DNA from: Mycolicibacterium sp. MU0050
GTDB lineage: Bacteria; Actinomycetota; Actinomycetes; Mycobacteriales; Mycobacteriaceae
Length of the DNA stretch: 64,000 nucleotides
NCBI RefSeq assembly: GCF_963378085.1
Contig: NZ_OY726395.1
Span: 2,170,001 to 2,234,000, forward strand
Direction: 5' to 3'
The notes below the pieces were generated by a model. It was not told the origin of the DNA, made no database searches, and was given only the letters and a program-made list of their open reading frames with translations. Within the stretch, counting starts at the first letter, position 1. Each line of letters starts with the position of its first letter. Shown piece by piece: positions 16,618 to 25,506 of the stretch. The position numbers and the translations under genes were made by a program.

Positions 16618-19341
16618 GTGAGCCCCGCCGCGACTGACACCGCATCCGAAACCGCGTCGACCACGAAGTCCACGCTCATGTTGCTCGACGGCAACTCGTT
16701 GGCATTCCGGGCGTTTTACGCCCTGCCCGCGGAGAACTTCAAGACCCGCGGTGGGCTGACCACCAATGCGGTCTACGGCTTCACCGCGATGCTGATCAAC
16801 CTGCTGCGTGACGAGGGCCCGACGCACATCGCCGCCGCCTTCGACGTGTCGCGGCAGACCTTCCGCAAAGAGAAGTACCCCGAATACAAGGAGGGCCGGT
16901 CGGCGACGCCGGACGAGTTCCGCGGCCAGATCGACATCACCAAGGAGGTGCTGGCCGCCCTCGGCATCACCGTGTTGGCCGAGCCGGGATTCGAGGCGGA
17001 CGACATCATCGCGACGCTGGCCACCCAGGCCGAGGCCGAGGGATACCGGGTCCTGGTGGTCACCGGCGACCGCGACTCGTTGCAGCTCGTCAGCGACGAC
17101 GTCACGGTGCTCTACCCGCGCAAGGGCGTCAGCGAACTCACCCGCTTCACCCCCGAGGCGGTGGTGGAGAAGTACGGCCTGACCCCGACGCAGTACCCGG
17201 ACTTCGCGGCGCTGCGCGGCGACCCGAGTGACAACCTGCCGGGCATCCCAGGGGTGGGGGAGAAGACCGCCACCAAGTGGATCTCCCAGTACGGCTCGTT
17301 GCAGTCGTTGGTGGACAACGCCGACGAGGTCAAGGGCAAGGTCGGTGACGCGCTGCGCGCCAACCTGGCCTCGGTGATCCTCAACCGGGAGCTCACCGAC
17401 CTGGTCAAGGACGTGCCGCTGCCGCAGACCCCCGACACGTTGCGGATGCAGCCGTGGGATCGCGACCAGATCCACCGATTGTTCGACGATCTCGAGTTCC
17501 GGGTGCTGCGCGACCGCCTGTTCGACACGCTGGCCTCCAGCGACCCCGAGGTCGACGAGGGGTTCGACGTGCGCGGCGGACTGCTGGCTCCCGGCACGGT
17601 GGCCGCCTGGCTCGCCGACCATGCCGACGACGGCCGGCGGGCCGGACTCGCCGTGGTGGGCACCCATCTGGCGTTCGACGCCGACGCGACCGCGCTGGCG
17701 ATCGCCGCCGCGGACGGTGAGGGCGCCTACATCGACACCGCGACGCTGACTCCGGAGGACGACGCCGCCCTGGGCGCCTGGCTGGCCGACGCCGAACGGC
17801 CCAAGGCGCTGCACGAGGCGAAGTGGGCCATGCACGACCTGCAGGGCCGGGGGTGGACCCTGGCCGGCGTCACCTCTGACACCGCGCTGGCGGCGTATCT
17901 GGTGCGCCCCGGGCAGCGCAGCTTCGCCCTGGATGACCTGTCGCTGCGGTACCTGCGTCGGGAGCTGCGCGCCGATGCCCCTGAGCAGCAACAGCTTTCG
18001 CTGCTCGACGACTCCGACGGCGTCGATGACCAGGCGGTGCAGACGCTGATCCTGCGGGCCCGCGCCGTCGTCGACCTCGCCGCCGCGCTCGACGAGGAGC
18101 TGGCCCGGATCGAGTCCTCGGCGCTGCTCACCGACATGGAACTGCCGGTGCAGTCGGTGTTGGCGGCCTTGGAGACCCGCGGCATCGCGATCGACCTGGC
18201 CAAGCTGACCGAACTGCAGAGCACGTTCGGCGACCAGATCCGCGACGCCGCCGAGGCGGCGTATGCGGTGATCGGCAAGCAGATCAACCTCGGCTCACCC
18301 AAGCAGCTGCAGGTGGTGCTGTTCGACGAACTCGAGATGCCGAAGACCAAACGCACCAAGACCGGCTACACCACCGACGCCGACGCCCTGCAGTCGCTGT
18401 TCGACAAGACCGGTCATCCCTTCCTGCAGCATCTGCTGACCCACCGGGATGTGACCCGGCTGAAGGTCACCGTCGACGGTTTGCTGAACGCGGTGGCCTC
18501 CGACGGCCGCATCCACACCACCTTCAACCAGACGATCGCGGCGACGGGCCGGCTTTCCTCCACCGAGCCGAACCTGCAGAACATCCCGATCCGCACCGAC
18601 GCGGGCCGGCAGATCCGCGATGCGTTCGTGGTGGGCGAGGGCTACGGCGAGCTGATGACCGCGGACTACAGCCAGATCGAGATGCGGATCATGGCGCACC
18701 TGTCCCGCGACGAGGGGCTCATCGAGGCGTTCAACACCGGCGAGGATCTGCATTCGTTCGTCGCCTCCCGCGCCTTCGGAGTCGAGATCGACGAGGTCAC
18801 CGCCGAACTGCGGCGCCGGGTCAAGGCCATGTCCTATGGCCTGGCGTACGGGCTGTCGGCCTACGGGCTGGCCTCCCAGCTGAAGATCTCCACCGAAGAG
18901 GCCAAGGGGCAGATGGACCAGTACTTCGCCCGGTTCGGCGGGGTGCGCGACTACCTGCAGTCCGTCGTCGATCAGGCCCGCAAGGACGGCTACACCTCGA
19001 CGGTGCTGGGTCGCCGGCGCTACCTGCCCGAGCTCGACAGCAGCAACCGGCAGGTGCGGGAGAGCGCCGAGCGCGCCGCGTTGAACGCGCCCATCCAGGG
19101 CAGCGCGGCCGACATCATCAAGGTCGCGATGATCGAGGTCGACAAGGCGTTCACCGAGCAGAAGCTGAAGTCGCGGATGCTGCTGCAGGTGCACGACGAG
19201 TTGCTGTTCGAGGTCGCCGAGGGGGAGCGCGAGCAGGTGGAGGCCCTGGTGCGGGAGAAGATGGGCGGCGCCTACCCGCTGGACGTGCCGCTGGAGGTGT
19301 CGGTCGGTTACGGTCGCAGCTGGGACGCCGCCGCGCACTGA
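16618..19341 (+). CDS. polA: DNA polymerase I
   Basis: 907-residue repair and Okazaki-processing polymerase. The 5'-3' flap exonuclease domain spans about residues 20-310 (LMLLDGNSLAFRAFYAL; GDPSDNLPGIPGVGEKTA). The middle 3'-5' exonuclease-like domain (about 330-520) lacks the usual catalytic carboxylate motifs, as in other mycobacterial PolA. The family A polymerase domain follows (about 530-907: motif A TADYSQIEMRIMAHLS, O-helix RRRVKAMSYGLAYGLS, motif C LQVHDELLFE). GTG at 16618 is preferred because the promoter elements end just upstream. The next gene starts 12 bases later. Confidence 0.97.
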   Translation: MSPAATDTASETASTTKSTLMLLDGNSLAFRAFYALPAENFKTRGGLTTNAVYGFTAMLINLLRDEGPTHIAAAFDVSRQTFRKEKYPEYKEGRSATPDEFRGQIDITKEVLAALGITVLAEPGFEADDIIATLATQAEAEGYRVLVVTGDRDSLQLVSDDVTVLYPRKGVSELTRFTPEAVVEKYGLTPTQYPDFAALRGDPSDNLPGIPGVGEKTATKWISQYGSLQSLVDNADEVKGKVGDALRANLASVILNRELTDLVKDVPLPQTPDTLRMQPWDRDQIHRLFDDLEFRVLRDRLFDTLASSDPEVDEGFDVRGGLLAPGTVAAWLADHADDGRRAGLAVVGTHLAFDADATALAIAAADGEGAYIDTATLTPEDDAALGAWLADAERPKALHEAKWAMHDLQGRGWTLAGVTSDTALAAYLVRPGQRSFALDDLSLRYLRRELRADAPEQQQLSLLDDSDGVDDQAVQTLILRARAVVDLAAALDEELARIESSALLTDMELPVQSVLAALETRGIAIDLAKLTELQSTFGDQIRDAAEAAYAVIGKQINLGSPKQLQVVLFDELEMPKTKRTKTGYTTDADALQSLFDKTGHPFLQHLLTHRDVTRLKVTVDGLLNAVASDGRIHTTFNQTIAATGRLSSTEPNLQNIPIRTDAGRQIRDAFVVGEGYGELMTADYSQIEMRIMAHLSRDEGLIEAFNTGEDLHSFVASRAFGVEIDEVTAELRRRVKAMSYGLAYGLSAYGLASQLKISTEEAKGQMDQYFARFGGVRDYLQSVVDQARKDGYTSTVLGRRRYLPELDSSNRQVRESAERAALNAPIQGSAADIIKVAMIEVDKAFTEQKLKSRMLLQVHDELLFEVAEGEREQVEALVREKMGGAYPLDVPLEVSVGYGRSWDAAAH

Positions 19342-19353
19342 CCGGCCACGACG

Positions 19354-20562
19354 ATGAGCGAGCAGCGGATCGGTTACCTCGCCCGATTGGGCGCCGCGAT
19401 GGCTGCCTCGAACTATCCCGTCACCATGGTCCGGCAGATGATCGGACGGTCCTCGTCGGTATACGGGCTGCAGACCGATTTCATCGCGCTGCCCAACCAT
19501 GTCCAGGTCGTCGGCCCGGCCGCGGCGTCCGGGTCCGTGGTCAAGGCCGCCCACATCGGCGGCGACCTGCGCTTCGACCAGACCTTTCCCCTGGCACGGC
19601 TGATCTCCGAGACCCTGCACGGGCGGGGCGACCCGGTCGAGGGCGAAGCCAGGCTGGAGCGGATCAGGGCGCTGCCCAATCCGTACCCGAGCTGGGTAAC
19701 GGTGCTGGGCTACGGGGTCTGGAGCGCCGGTCTGGCGCTGGTGTTGGAGCCGACCACGTTGAATGTGCTGGCGGCGACGGTGCTCGGGTTCATGGTCGGG
19801 CTGTTCTGGGTGGCCGGCCAACGCATCGCGGGGCTTGCCTATCTGGTCCCGGCGATCAGCGCGTTCGCGGTGACGGGGATCTGCATCGTCGGCGCGCGCT
19901 ACCTGGAGCTGGACCACGTCGGGCTGCGGGCGTTGATACCGCCGCTGGCGATGTTCCTGCCGGGTGCGGCCATCACGCTCGCGGTCATCGAGCTGACCTC
20001 GCGGGACGTCATTTCGGGGTCGAGTCGGCTCATCGCCGGCTTCGTCCAGATCGTCCAGCTGGCGTTCGGCATCGTGATCGCCGCGCAGGTGTTCGGACTC
20101 GACGAGAGCCAGCTGAGCCCCGAGGCCATCAACAAGATCGGTGCGTGGGCCCCGTGGCTCGGGGTGGCCGTCTACGCGGTCGGGGTGATGCTCTTCATGG
20201 CGCCGCCGCGATCGTTCATGCCCTGGCTGATCGTCATCTGCTACATCGCCTTCGCCGCGCAGTTCGTCGGCGATCTGGTGCTGGGCAGCTATGCCAGCGG
20301 ATTCTGTGGCGGGCTGGCGCTTTCGGTGGCCGCGCTGGCGTTGTCGCGTCGGGACGGCTCGCCGCCCGCCATCACGATGATCCTGCCGGGCTTCTGGCTG
20401 CTGGTCCCCGGGTCGATGGGCCTGATCGGGGTGACCGAGATCTTCGGCGCCGACGGCGACGATGCGTTGCCTGCCACGCTCATCTCGATGATCTCGGTGG
20501 CCTTCGGCCTGCAGGCGGGTCTGGTGCTCTGGCAGGCCGTCCGGCGTCAGCCCGCGCGGTAA
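19354..20562 (+). CDS. Threonine/serine exporter family (ThrE-like) protein
   Basis: 402-residue membrane protein. An N-terminal cytoplasmic domain (about 1-110, DUF1212-like) is followed by about ten hydrophobic segments forming the two halves of the ThrE fold (DUF1212 plus DUF3815), including PGAAITLAVIELTSRDVISGSSRLIAG near the middle. ThrE proteins export small amino acids such as threonine; the substrate here is inferred only by family. It starts 12 bases after polA and may be co-transcribed. Its last eight codons lie inside one copy of a direct repeat. Confidence 0.82.
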   Translation: MSEQRIGYLARLGAAMAASNYPVTMVRQMIGRSSSVYGLQTDFIALPNHVQVVGPAAASGSVVKAAHIGGDLRFDQTFPLARLISETLHGRGDPVEGEARLERIRALPNPYPSWVTVLGYGVWSAGLALVLEPTTLNVLAATVLGFMVGLFWVAGQRIAGLAYLVPAISAFAVTGICIVGARYLELDHVGLRALIPPLAMFLPGAAITLAVIELTSRDVISGSSRLIAGFVQIVQLAFGIVIAAQVFGLDESQLSPEAINKIGAWAPWLGVAVYAVGVMLFMAPPRSFMPWLIVICYIAFAAQFVGDLVLGSYASGFCGGLALSVAALALSRRDGSPPAITMILPGFWLLVPGSMGLIGVTEIFGADGDDALPATLISMISVAFGLQAGLVLWQAVRRQPAR

Positions 20563-20569
20563 GTCGGTC
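20536..20569 (+). repeat. Direct repeat, left copy (cassette flank)
   Basis: Positions 20536-20561 are identical over 26 bases to 22573-22598. The similarity continues to 20569 / 22605 with one substitution and one indel. This copy holds the 3' end of the ThrE-like gene and, on the minus strand, the last codons and stop of the PrsW gene. It marks the left edge of an inserted three-gene block. Confidence 0.85.
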
Positions 20570-20607
20570 GACGGTGCCGGAATAACAGGGCTGGCGGCCC
20601 CGTTGTG

Positions 20608-20640
20608 CACAATTACGAGACGACAGCGTCCGTAATTGTG
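20608..20640. promoter_or_regulatory. Inverted repeat, putative TetR operator
   Basis: CACAATTACG at 20608-20617 is repeated in perfect inverse at 20631-20640 with a 13-base spacer, 16 bases before the ATG at 20657. It lies at the promoter position of the cassette whose third gene encodes a TetR regulator, so autoregulation is likely. Confidence 0.65.
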
Positions 20641-20656
20641 ATGGAAGAGGCCCCAC

Positions 20657-21121
20657 ATGGAACAACTCGACGACCAGCAACGCCGGCGGCGCGCGCACGC
20701 CGCGATCGATCGGCTGCAGCGCAGCCTGCTCGACCAGGACATGTCGGCATTTGCCGATGAATGGGCGCCCGGCGGCACCATGTCCTTCCCGTTTGCGCCG
20801 CCCGGTTGGCCCCAACTCGACGGCCGCGAAGCGGTGCGGGCTTACGTGTCCGACTACACGCAGACTTTCGACGTCGCGGCCATCAGCCGCCAGATCCGCC
20901 ACGACACCGCAGACCCGGACACCGTGATCCTCGAGTGGGCGGTGAGCGGGCGCGCGCTCAAGACCGACACTGCCTACGAGATGGACTACGTCGCCGTCAT
21001 CACCGTGGGTGCCGACGGCATCACGGTCTATCGCGACTACTGGAATCCGCTGGCCGCCGGCGCGGCCCTGGGCGGACTCGGCGAGATGATGGCGGCCTTC
21101 AACGTGGCGGGCGAGAAATGA
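20657..21121 (+). CDS. NTF2-like/SnoaL-like protein
   Basis: 154-residue protein of the SnoaL-like NTF2 fold: helix RAHAAIDRLQRSLLDQDM, then FADEWAPGGTMSFPFAPPGWPQLDGREAVRAYV-type cone-fold pattern and a late NPLAAG segment. The fold serves as small-molecule isomerase, cyclase or binding protein; no catalytic residue set can be assigned. Its stop overlaps the NmrA-like gene (ATGA). First gene of the three-gene cassette. Confidence 0.78.
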   Translation: MEQLDDQQRRRRAHAAIDRLQRSLLDQDMSAFADEWAPGGTMSFPFAPPGWPQLDGREAVRAYVSDYTQTFDVAAISRQIRHDTADPDTVILEWAVSGRALKTDTAYEMDYVAVITVGADGITVYRDYWNPLAAGAALGGLGEMMAAFNVAGEK

Positions 21122-21960
21122 CGACGACGGTGCTGGTGCTGGGGGCCACGGGTACCACCGGAGCCGCGGTGGTCGACGAACTGCGGCGCTTCGCGGACCT
21201 GTCGCTCCGCACGGCCACGCGGGCGCCGGCGGCACCGACCGACCTCGAGCATCGCGTCTTCGACTGGTTCGACGCCGCCACGTGGGGCCCGGCACTCGAG
21301 GGCGTCGACCGGCTCTACCTCCTGGCGCCGGTCGGCCATCCCGACCCGGTCGCGGTGGTAGGCCCGTTCGCCGAGCGCGCCCTGACCGCCGGCGTGCGTC
21401 GCGCCATCCTGCTCAGTTCGTCGGCGGTCGCCTCCGGTGACGCGGGGCTAGGGGCGGTCGATGCGCTGGTGCGCACCACGTTCCCTGAATGGGAGATCCT
21501 GCGACCGTCGTGGTTCATGCAGAATTTCGTCGGCAATCATCCGTTCGCCGAAAGCATTCGAGCGACCGGCGAATTCATCACCGCGACCGGGGACGGCAGG
21601 CTTCCGTTCATCGACGCCGGAGATATCGGCCGGTGCGCCGCGGCACTGCTCGGCGCCGCGCGTAGCACCGCTACCGAGCACATCCTGACCGGTCCTCGGG
21701 CCCTGAGCTACGACGAGGCCGCCGCGACGATGTCAGAGGTGGCCGGCCGGCGGGTCACCCACTGCGCCGTCGCTCCTGAGCGCTACGTCGACCGTCTCGT
21801 CGCGGCCGGTTACGACGCCGAGTTCGCTGCCGGTCTGGTTGCACTCGACGGCCTCGTGCGCACCGGCGCGCAGGCACGCGTCACCGATGCCGTCGAGCGG
21901 CTCACCGGAAGCCCGCCGCGCAGCTTCGAGGACTTCCTTCGCGACCGGCGGTGGCCGTGA
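21118..21960 (+). CDS. NmrA-like NAD(P)-binding protein
   Basis: 280-residue atypical SDR. The Rossmann motif VLGATGTTGAAVV is at residues 6-18; PSWFMQNF (near 127) and the later DAGDIGR segment are typical of NmrA/ergot alkaloid-type proteins. No Tyr-x3-Lys catalytic pair is obvious, so it may be a redox sensor or a reductase of a quinone or similar compound. Start and stop both overlap neighbours (ATGA before, GTGA after), meaning the three cassette genes are translated together. Confidence 0.83.
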   Translation: MTTTVLVLGATGTTGAAVVDELRRFADLSLRTATRAPAAPTDLEHRVFDWFDAATWGPALEGVDRLYLLAPVGHPDPVAVVGPFAERALTAGVRRAILLSSSAVASGDAGLGAVDALVRTTFPEWEILRPSWFMQNFVGNHPFAESIRATGEFITATGDGRLPFIDAGDIGRCAAALLGAARSTATEHILTGPRALSYDEAAATMSEVAGRRVTHCAVAPERYVDRLVAAGYDAEFAAGLVALDGLVRTGAQARVTDAVERLTGSPPRSFEDFLRDRRWP

Positions 21961-22550
21961 GCGCCGGGCGCCCCCGCGACGCGCGGGTGAGCGAAGCGAT
22001 CCTGGCCGCGGTGTACACCGAGGTCGCCGACAACGGCGTGCGCGGCCTGACCATGGAGGCCGTCGCTCGGCGGGCCGGCGTCGGCAAGAGCGCGCTGTAC
22101 CGGCGATGGCCCTCGAAGGTCGAGCTGACCGCGTACTTGTTGCGGACGTTGAGCGTCACCGACGAACCCGCCCCCGACACCGGAACCCTGGGTGGCGACG
22201 TCCTGGTGCTCCTCGAGGAGGTACACGCCTGGCTGACCGATCCGAAGGTGCGCTCCATCTATCCGGACCTGCTTGCCGAGGCGCAGCGCAATCCCGCCCT
22301 CGGTGTCGCGCTCATGGACCAAGTCGGCCGACCGCGTAGGGCCCGCGCACAGCTGGTCCTGGAGCGGGCCGCGCAGCGCGGGGAACTGGCCGAGAACGCC
22401 GACCGCGAGCTGATCCTCGATGCAGCTGCCGCGCTGGTGTTCTGGCGGGTGATCGCGCTGAGCCGGCCCGTGACTCGCGCGCATTTGAAGAATGTGGCCT
22501 CCCTGATCTGCGCCATGGCGGGCGGCGCGGGGGCACAGCACCCCGCCTGA
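21957..22550 (+). CDS. TetR family transcriptional regulator
   Basis: 197-residue regulator. An N-terminal TetR helix-turn-helix (about residues 6-52: AILAAVYTEVADNGVRGLTMEAVARRAGVGKSALYRRW-type pattern, WPSK) precedes a helical ligand domain of the C-terminal TetR type. GTG at 21957 overlaps the previous stop as GTGA; an in-frame GTG at 21951 is equally possible. It probably represses its own cassette through the inverted repeat at 20608-20640. Confidence 0.9.
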   Translation: MSAGRPRDARVSEAILAAVYTEVADNGVRGLTMEAVARRAGVGKSALYRRWPSKVELTAYLLRTLSVTDEPAPDTGTLGGDVLVLLEEVHAWLTDPKVRSIYPDLLAEAQRNPALGVALMDQVGRPRRARAQLVLERAAQRGELAENADRELILDAAAALVFWRVIALSRPVTRAHLKNVASLICAMAGGAGAQHPA

Positions 22551-22572
22551 TGATTCGGCCGCACCCCGGGGC

Positions 22573-22605
22573 GCCGTCCGGCGTCAGCCCGCGCGGTAGT
22601 TGGTC
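22573..22605 (+). repeat. Direct repeat, right copy (cassette flank)
   Basis: This is the second copy of the sequence at 20536-20569. It encodes the end of the PrsW protein on the minus strand (stop at 22584-22586). On the plus strand it still spells the final eight residues and a stop of the ThrE-like gene, AVRRQPAR, although no upstream part of that gene is present here. It marks the right edge of the inserted block. Confidence 0.85.
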
Positions 22606-23780
22606 AGCCAGTGCAGCGTCTGGGCTGCGTAGGCGCGGGCCGCGTACACCCGATAGGTCTCGTCGTTGCGCAACTCGATGACGCGCTGGTCGCCGAACCC
22701 GCGGTCGATCCGGTCCTGGGCGAACGCCAATTCGACCACCTGGACGGCGAAGTGCCGCACTCCCTTGGCCGCGGGCCGACCGCCCTGCTGCGTGGCCGCG
22801 GCGATCGCCGACTTGCGGGTCCGCAGCGAGCCCAGCCAGGTGGCCTCGTTGGCCGTGACCACGCCCGCAGCCACCATGCCGGGTAGCTTGGCCGCGACCA
22901 CCCGCTGCTCCCGGCGCCGGCTGTAGATCGCCAGCGTGATGGCGAGGGCGAACATCGGCACCATCCACAGCAGGTACACCCCGAAGTAGGCCTTCGGGCC
23001 CAGCAGCGCCGAGGCGTTCCACAGCCCGTGCAGCAGCACCGCGGCCACGTAGCCGGCCACCAGGTAGGCCACCTTGACCACGGTGTGGCGTTGTTGCAGC
23101 GCGAGGTAGACCGCGATGCCGATGCACGTGGTGAACAGGGGGTGGGCGAACGGCGCCATGATCAGCCGCAGGCCGGCCGTGGCCAGCGAGGCGGCCATGG
23201 TCTCGCCGCTGGCGATATAGAAGATGTCTTCCATCCACGCGAAACCCGCGCCCACCAGGCCGGCCAACACCAGGGCGTCGGTCATCGAGTTCAGCTCGAG
23301 GCGGCGCCGGCCGGTCATCATGAGCAGCAGGAACAGCCCCTTGGCGGCCTCCTCGATGGCCGGCGCCCCGATCGCGATGGTGAAGAAGCTGGTGGCGGAC
23401 TCCGTGGTCGCGGTGGGGTTGATGGCGTATTCGAACGCGACCTCGAGGATCACCGAGATCACGATCGCGATGGACGCACCCCATAGGAACGCCAGGATCA
23501 GCAGGCGCGGCGGCTCCGGTTCCCAGCGGTCCAACCACAGGTAGGCGCCGATGACGACGGCCATCGCGGCCGTGGTCAGCACGATTCCGACCACGGCACC
23601 GGTCGGGTTGGTCGCGACGATGAGCACCAGGATCAGCGCGGTCAGGGTGCCCAGGGCGATGATGACGGCGAGCGGAGCGCCGACCTTGCGGATCTTGGTG
23701 GGCAGTGCGGGGGCCAGCGGCGGGGGCGGCTGCTGCGGCAGCGCGGGATATTGCACGTCAAGGAGGTTAGCTGGCCGCAC
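22584..23780 (-). CDS. PrsW-type intramembrane metalloprotease
   Basis: 398-residue membrane protein with about eight hydrophobic segments. The PrsW signature is present: Glu143-Glu144-x-x-Lys147 (EEAAK), Glu184 in FAWMEDIFY, His213 in FAHPLF and His251 in HGLWN, the presumed metal ligands. A proline-rich cytoplasmic lead (residues 8-30) and a roughly 110-residue soluble C-terminal tail flank the core. Substrate unknown; in Bacillus PrsW starts anti-sigma cleavage. The start is uncertain: GTG at 23780 or GTG at 23756, neither with a clear ribosome site. Divergent from rpsA. Confidence 0.83.
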   Translation of the reverse strand: MRPANLLDVQYPALPQQPPPPLAPALPTKIRKVGAPLAVIIALGTLTALILVLIVATNPTGAVVGIVLTTAAMAVVIGAYLWLDRWEPEPPRLLILAFLWGASIAIVISVILEVAFEYAINPTATTESATSFFTIAIGAPAIEEAAKGLFLLLMMTGRRRLELNSMTDALVLAGLVGAGFAWMEDIFYIASGETMAASLATAGLRLIMAPFAHPLFTTCIGIAVYLALQQRHTVVKVAYLVAGYVAAVLLHGLWNASALLGPKAYFGVYLLWMVPMFALAITLAIYSRRREQRVVAAKLPGMVAAGVVTANEATWLGSLRTRKSAIAAATQQGGRPAAKGVRHFAVQVVELAFAQDRIDRGFGDQRVIELRNDETYRVYAARAYAAQTLHWLTNYRAG

Positions 23781-23808
23781 GCCGAAAAGAGGGTCGGCGC
23801 GAGCAGGT

Positions 23809-23838
23809 TTGTCCAGCGTGTGCCGAGTCGAGTAGGCT
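23809..23838 (+). promoter_or_regulatory. Candidate rpsA promoter
   Basis: TTGTCC (23809-23814) and TAGGCT (23833-23838) are separated by 18 bases, a reasonable SigA-type pair. The mRNA leader would be about 90 bases. Confidence 0.45.
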
Positions 23839-23937
23839 CAGGGGGTACTCGTGTGCGTACGTTCGCGCGGGTCGCACAGATTCATCAGAACAAAACAACT
23901 GTCCCTACGATTAAACCTGTCCGGAGCAACCCACCAC

Positions 23938-25377
23938 ATGCCAAGTCCCTCCGTCACCTCGCCGCAAGTAGCCGTCAACGACATCGGCTCGGCTGAGGAC
24001 TTTCTCGCCGCCATCGACAAGACCATCAAATACTTCAACGATGGCGACATCGTCGAAGGGACCATCGTCAAGGTTGACCGTGACGAGGTCCTGCTCGACA
24101 TCGGTTACAAGACTGAAGGCGTCATCCCTTCCCGTGAGCTGTCCATCAAGCACGACGTCGACCCCAATGAGGTTGTGTCCGTCGGCGACGAGGTCGAAGC
24201 TCTGGTCCTCACCAAGGAGGACAAGGAAGGCCGCCTGATCCTGTCCAAGAAGCGGGCTCAGTACGAGCGCGCCTGGGGCACCATCGAAGAGCTCAAGGAG
24301 AAGGACGAGGCCGTCAAGGGCACCGTCATCGAGGTCGTCAAGGGCGGCCTGATCCTCGACATCGGCCTCCGCGGCTTCCTGCCCGCGTCGCTGGTCGAGA
24401 TGCGTCGCGTCCGCGATCTGCAGCCGTACATCGGCAAGGAGATCGAGGCCAAGATCATCGAGCTGGACAAGAACCGCAACAACGTGGTGCTGAGCCGCCG
24501 CGCCTGGCTGGAGCAGACCCAGTCCGAGGTGCGCAGCGAGTTCCTCAACCAGCTCACCAAGGGCGCCATCCGCAAGGGTGTGGTGTCCTCGATCGTCAAC
24601 TTCGGCGCGTTCGTCGATCTCGGCGGCGTCGACGGCCTGGTGCACGTCTCCGAGCTGTCCTGGAAGCACATCGATCACCCCTCCGAGGTGGTTCAGGTGG
24701 GCGACGAGGTCACCGTCGAGGTGCTCGACGTCGACATGGATCGCGAGCGGGTTTCGTTGTCGCTCAAGGCGACTCAGGAAGATCCGTGGCGTCACTTCGC
24801 CCGTACCCACGCCATCGGCCAGATCGTCCCGGGCAAGGTCACCAAGCTGGTGCCGTTCGGTGCGTTCGTCCGTGTCGAGGAGGGCATCGAGGGCCTGGTG
24901 CACATCTCCGAGCTGGCTGAGCGCCACGTCGAGGTGCCCGACCAGGTGGTCACCGTCGGTGACGACGCGATGGTCAAGGTCATCGACATCGATCTCGATC
25001 GTCGTCGGATCTCGCTGAGCCTCAAGCAGGCCAACGAGGACTACACCGACGAGTTCGACCCGTCGAAGTACGGCATGGCCGACAGCTACGACGAGCAGGG
25101 GAACTACATCTTCCCCGAGGGCTTCGATGCCGAGACCAACGAGTGGCTCGAGGGCTTCGACACGCAGCGCCTCGAGTGGGAGGCCCGCTACGCCGAGGCC
25201 GAGCGTCGCCACAAGATGCACACCGCGCAGATGGAGAAGTTCGCCGCGGCCGAGGCCGAGGAACTGGCACGGCCCGTGTCGAACGGCTCGTCTCGCTCGG
25301 AGGAGTCCGCTGGTGGATCGTTGGCCAGCGACGCCCAGCTCGCCGCTCTGCGAGAGAAGCTGGCCGGCAACGCGTAA
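23938..25377 (+). CDS. rpsA: 30S ribosomal protein S1
   Basis: 479 residues with four consecutive S1 RNA-binding domains: about 35-105 (GDIVEGTIVKVDRDEVLLDIGYKTEG), 120-190, 207-277 and 292-362. An acidic/Ala-rich C-terminal tail follows, as in other mycobacterial S1 proteins. It brings mRNA to the 30S subunit. The ATG at 23938 gives the usual mycobacterial length (about 480); upstream in-frame codons lie in the leader. A strong hairpin terminator follows the stop. Confidence 0.97.
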   Translation: MPSPSVTSPQVAVNDIGSAEDFLAAIDKTIKYFNDGDIVEGTIVKVDRDEVLLDIGYKTEGVIPSRELSIKHDVDPNEVVSVGDEVEALVLTKEDKEGRLILSKKRAQYERAWGTIEELKEKDEAVKGTVIEVVKGGLILDIGLRGFLPASLVEMRRVRDLQPYIGKEIEAKIIELDKNRNNVVLSRRAWLEQTQSEVRSEFLNQLTKGAIRKGVVSSIVNFGAFVDLGGVDGLVHVSELSWKHIDHPSEVVQVGDEVTVEVLDVDMDRERVSLSLKATQEDPWRHFARTHAIGQIVPGKVTKLVPFGAFVRVEEGIEGLVHISELAERHVEVPDQVVTVGDDAMVKVIDIDLDRRRISLSLKQANEDYTDEFDPSKYGMADSYDEQGNYIFPEGFDAETNEWLEGFDTQRLEWEARYAEAERRHKMHTAQMEKFAAAEAEELARPVSNGSSRSEESAGGSLASDAQLAALREKLAGNA

Positions 25378-25403
25378 GCCTGTAATCCTCTGGTAGACAT
25401 CGG

Positions 25404-25435
25404 AACTCCCCGGCTCAGCAATGAGCCGGGGAGTT
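25404..25435 (+). terminator. Intrinsic terminator after rpsA
   Basis: A perfect 14-bp stem (25404-25417 with 25422-25435) with a GCAA tetraloop, followed by CTGCTT. It isolates rpsA from the zinc chaperone gene. Confidence 0.85.
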
Positions 25436-25471
25436 CTGCTTCGGGTCGCTTCCATGCGACCATGCGCTTTT

Positions 25472-25490
25472 GACAATGATTTTCATTATC
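25472..25490. promoter_or_regulatory. Zur (FurB)-like operator
   Basis: GACAATGATTTTCATTATC is a 19-bp near-palindrome of the Fur-superfamily type (9-1-9). It is AT-rich in a GC-rich background and 16 bases before the ATG at 25507. It overlaps a TTGACA hexamer (25470-25475). The pairing with a zinc chaperone gene points to the zinc repressor Zur rather than an iron regulator. Confidence 0.75.
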
Positions 25491-25506
25491 GGCTTGACTG
25501 GGTTCC

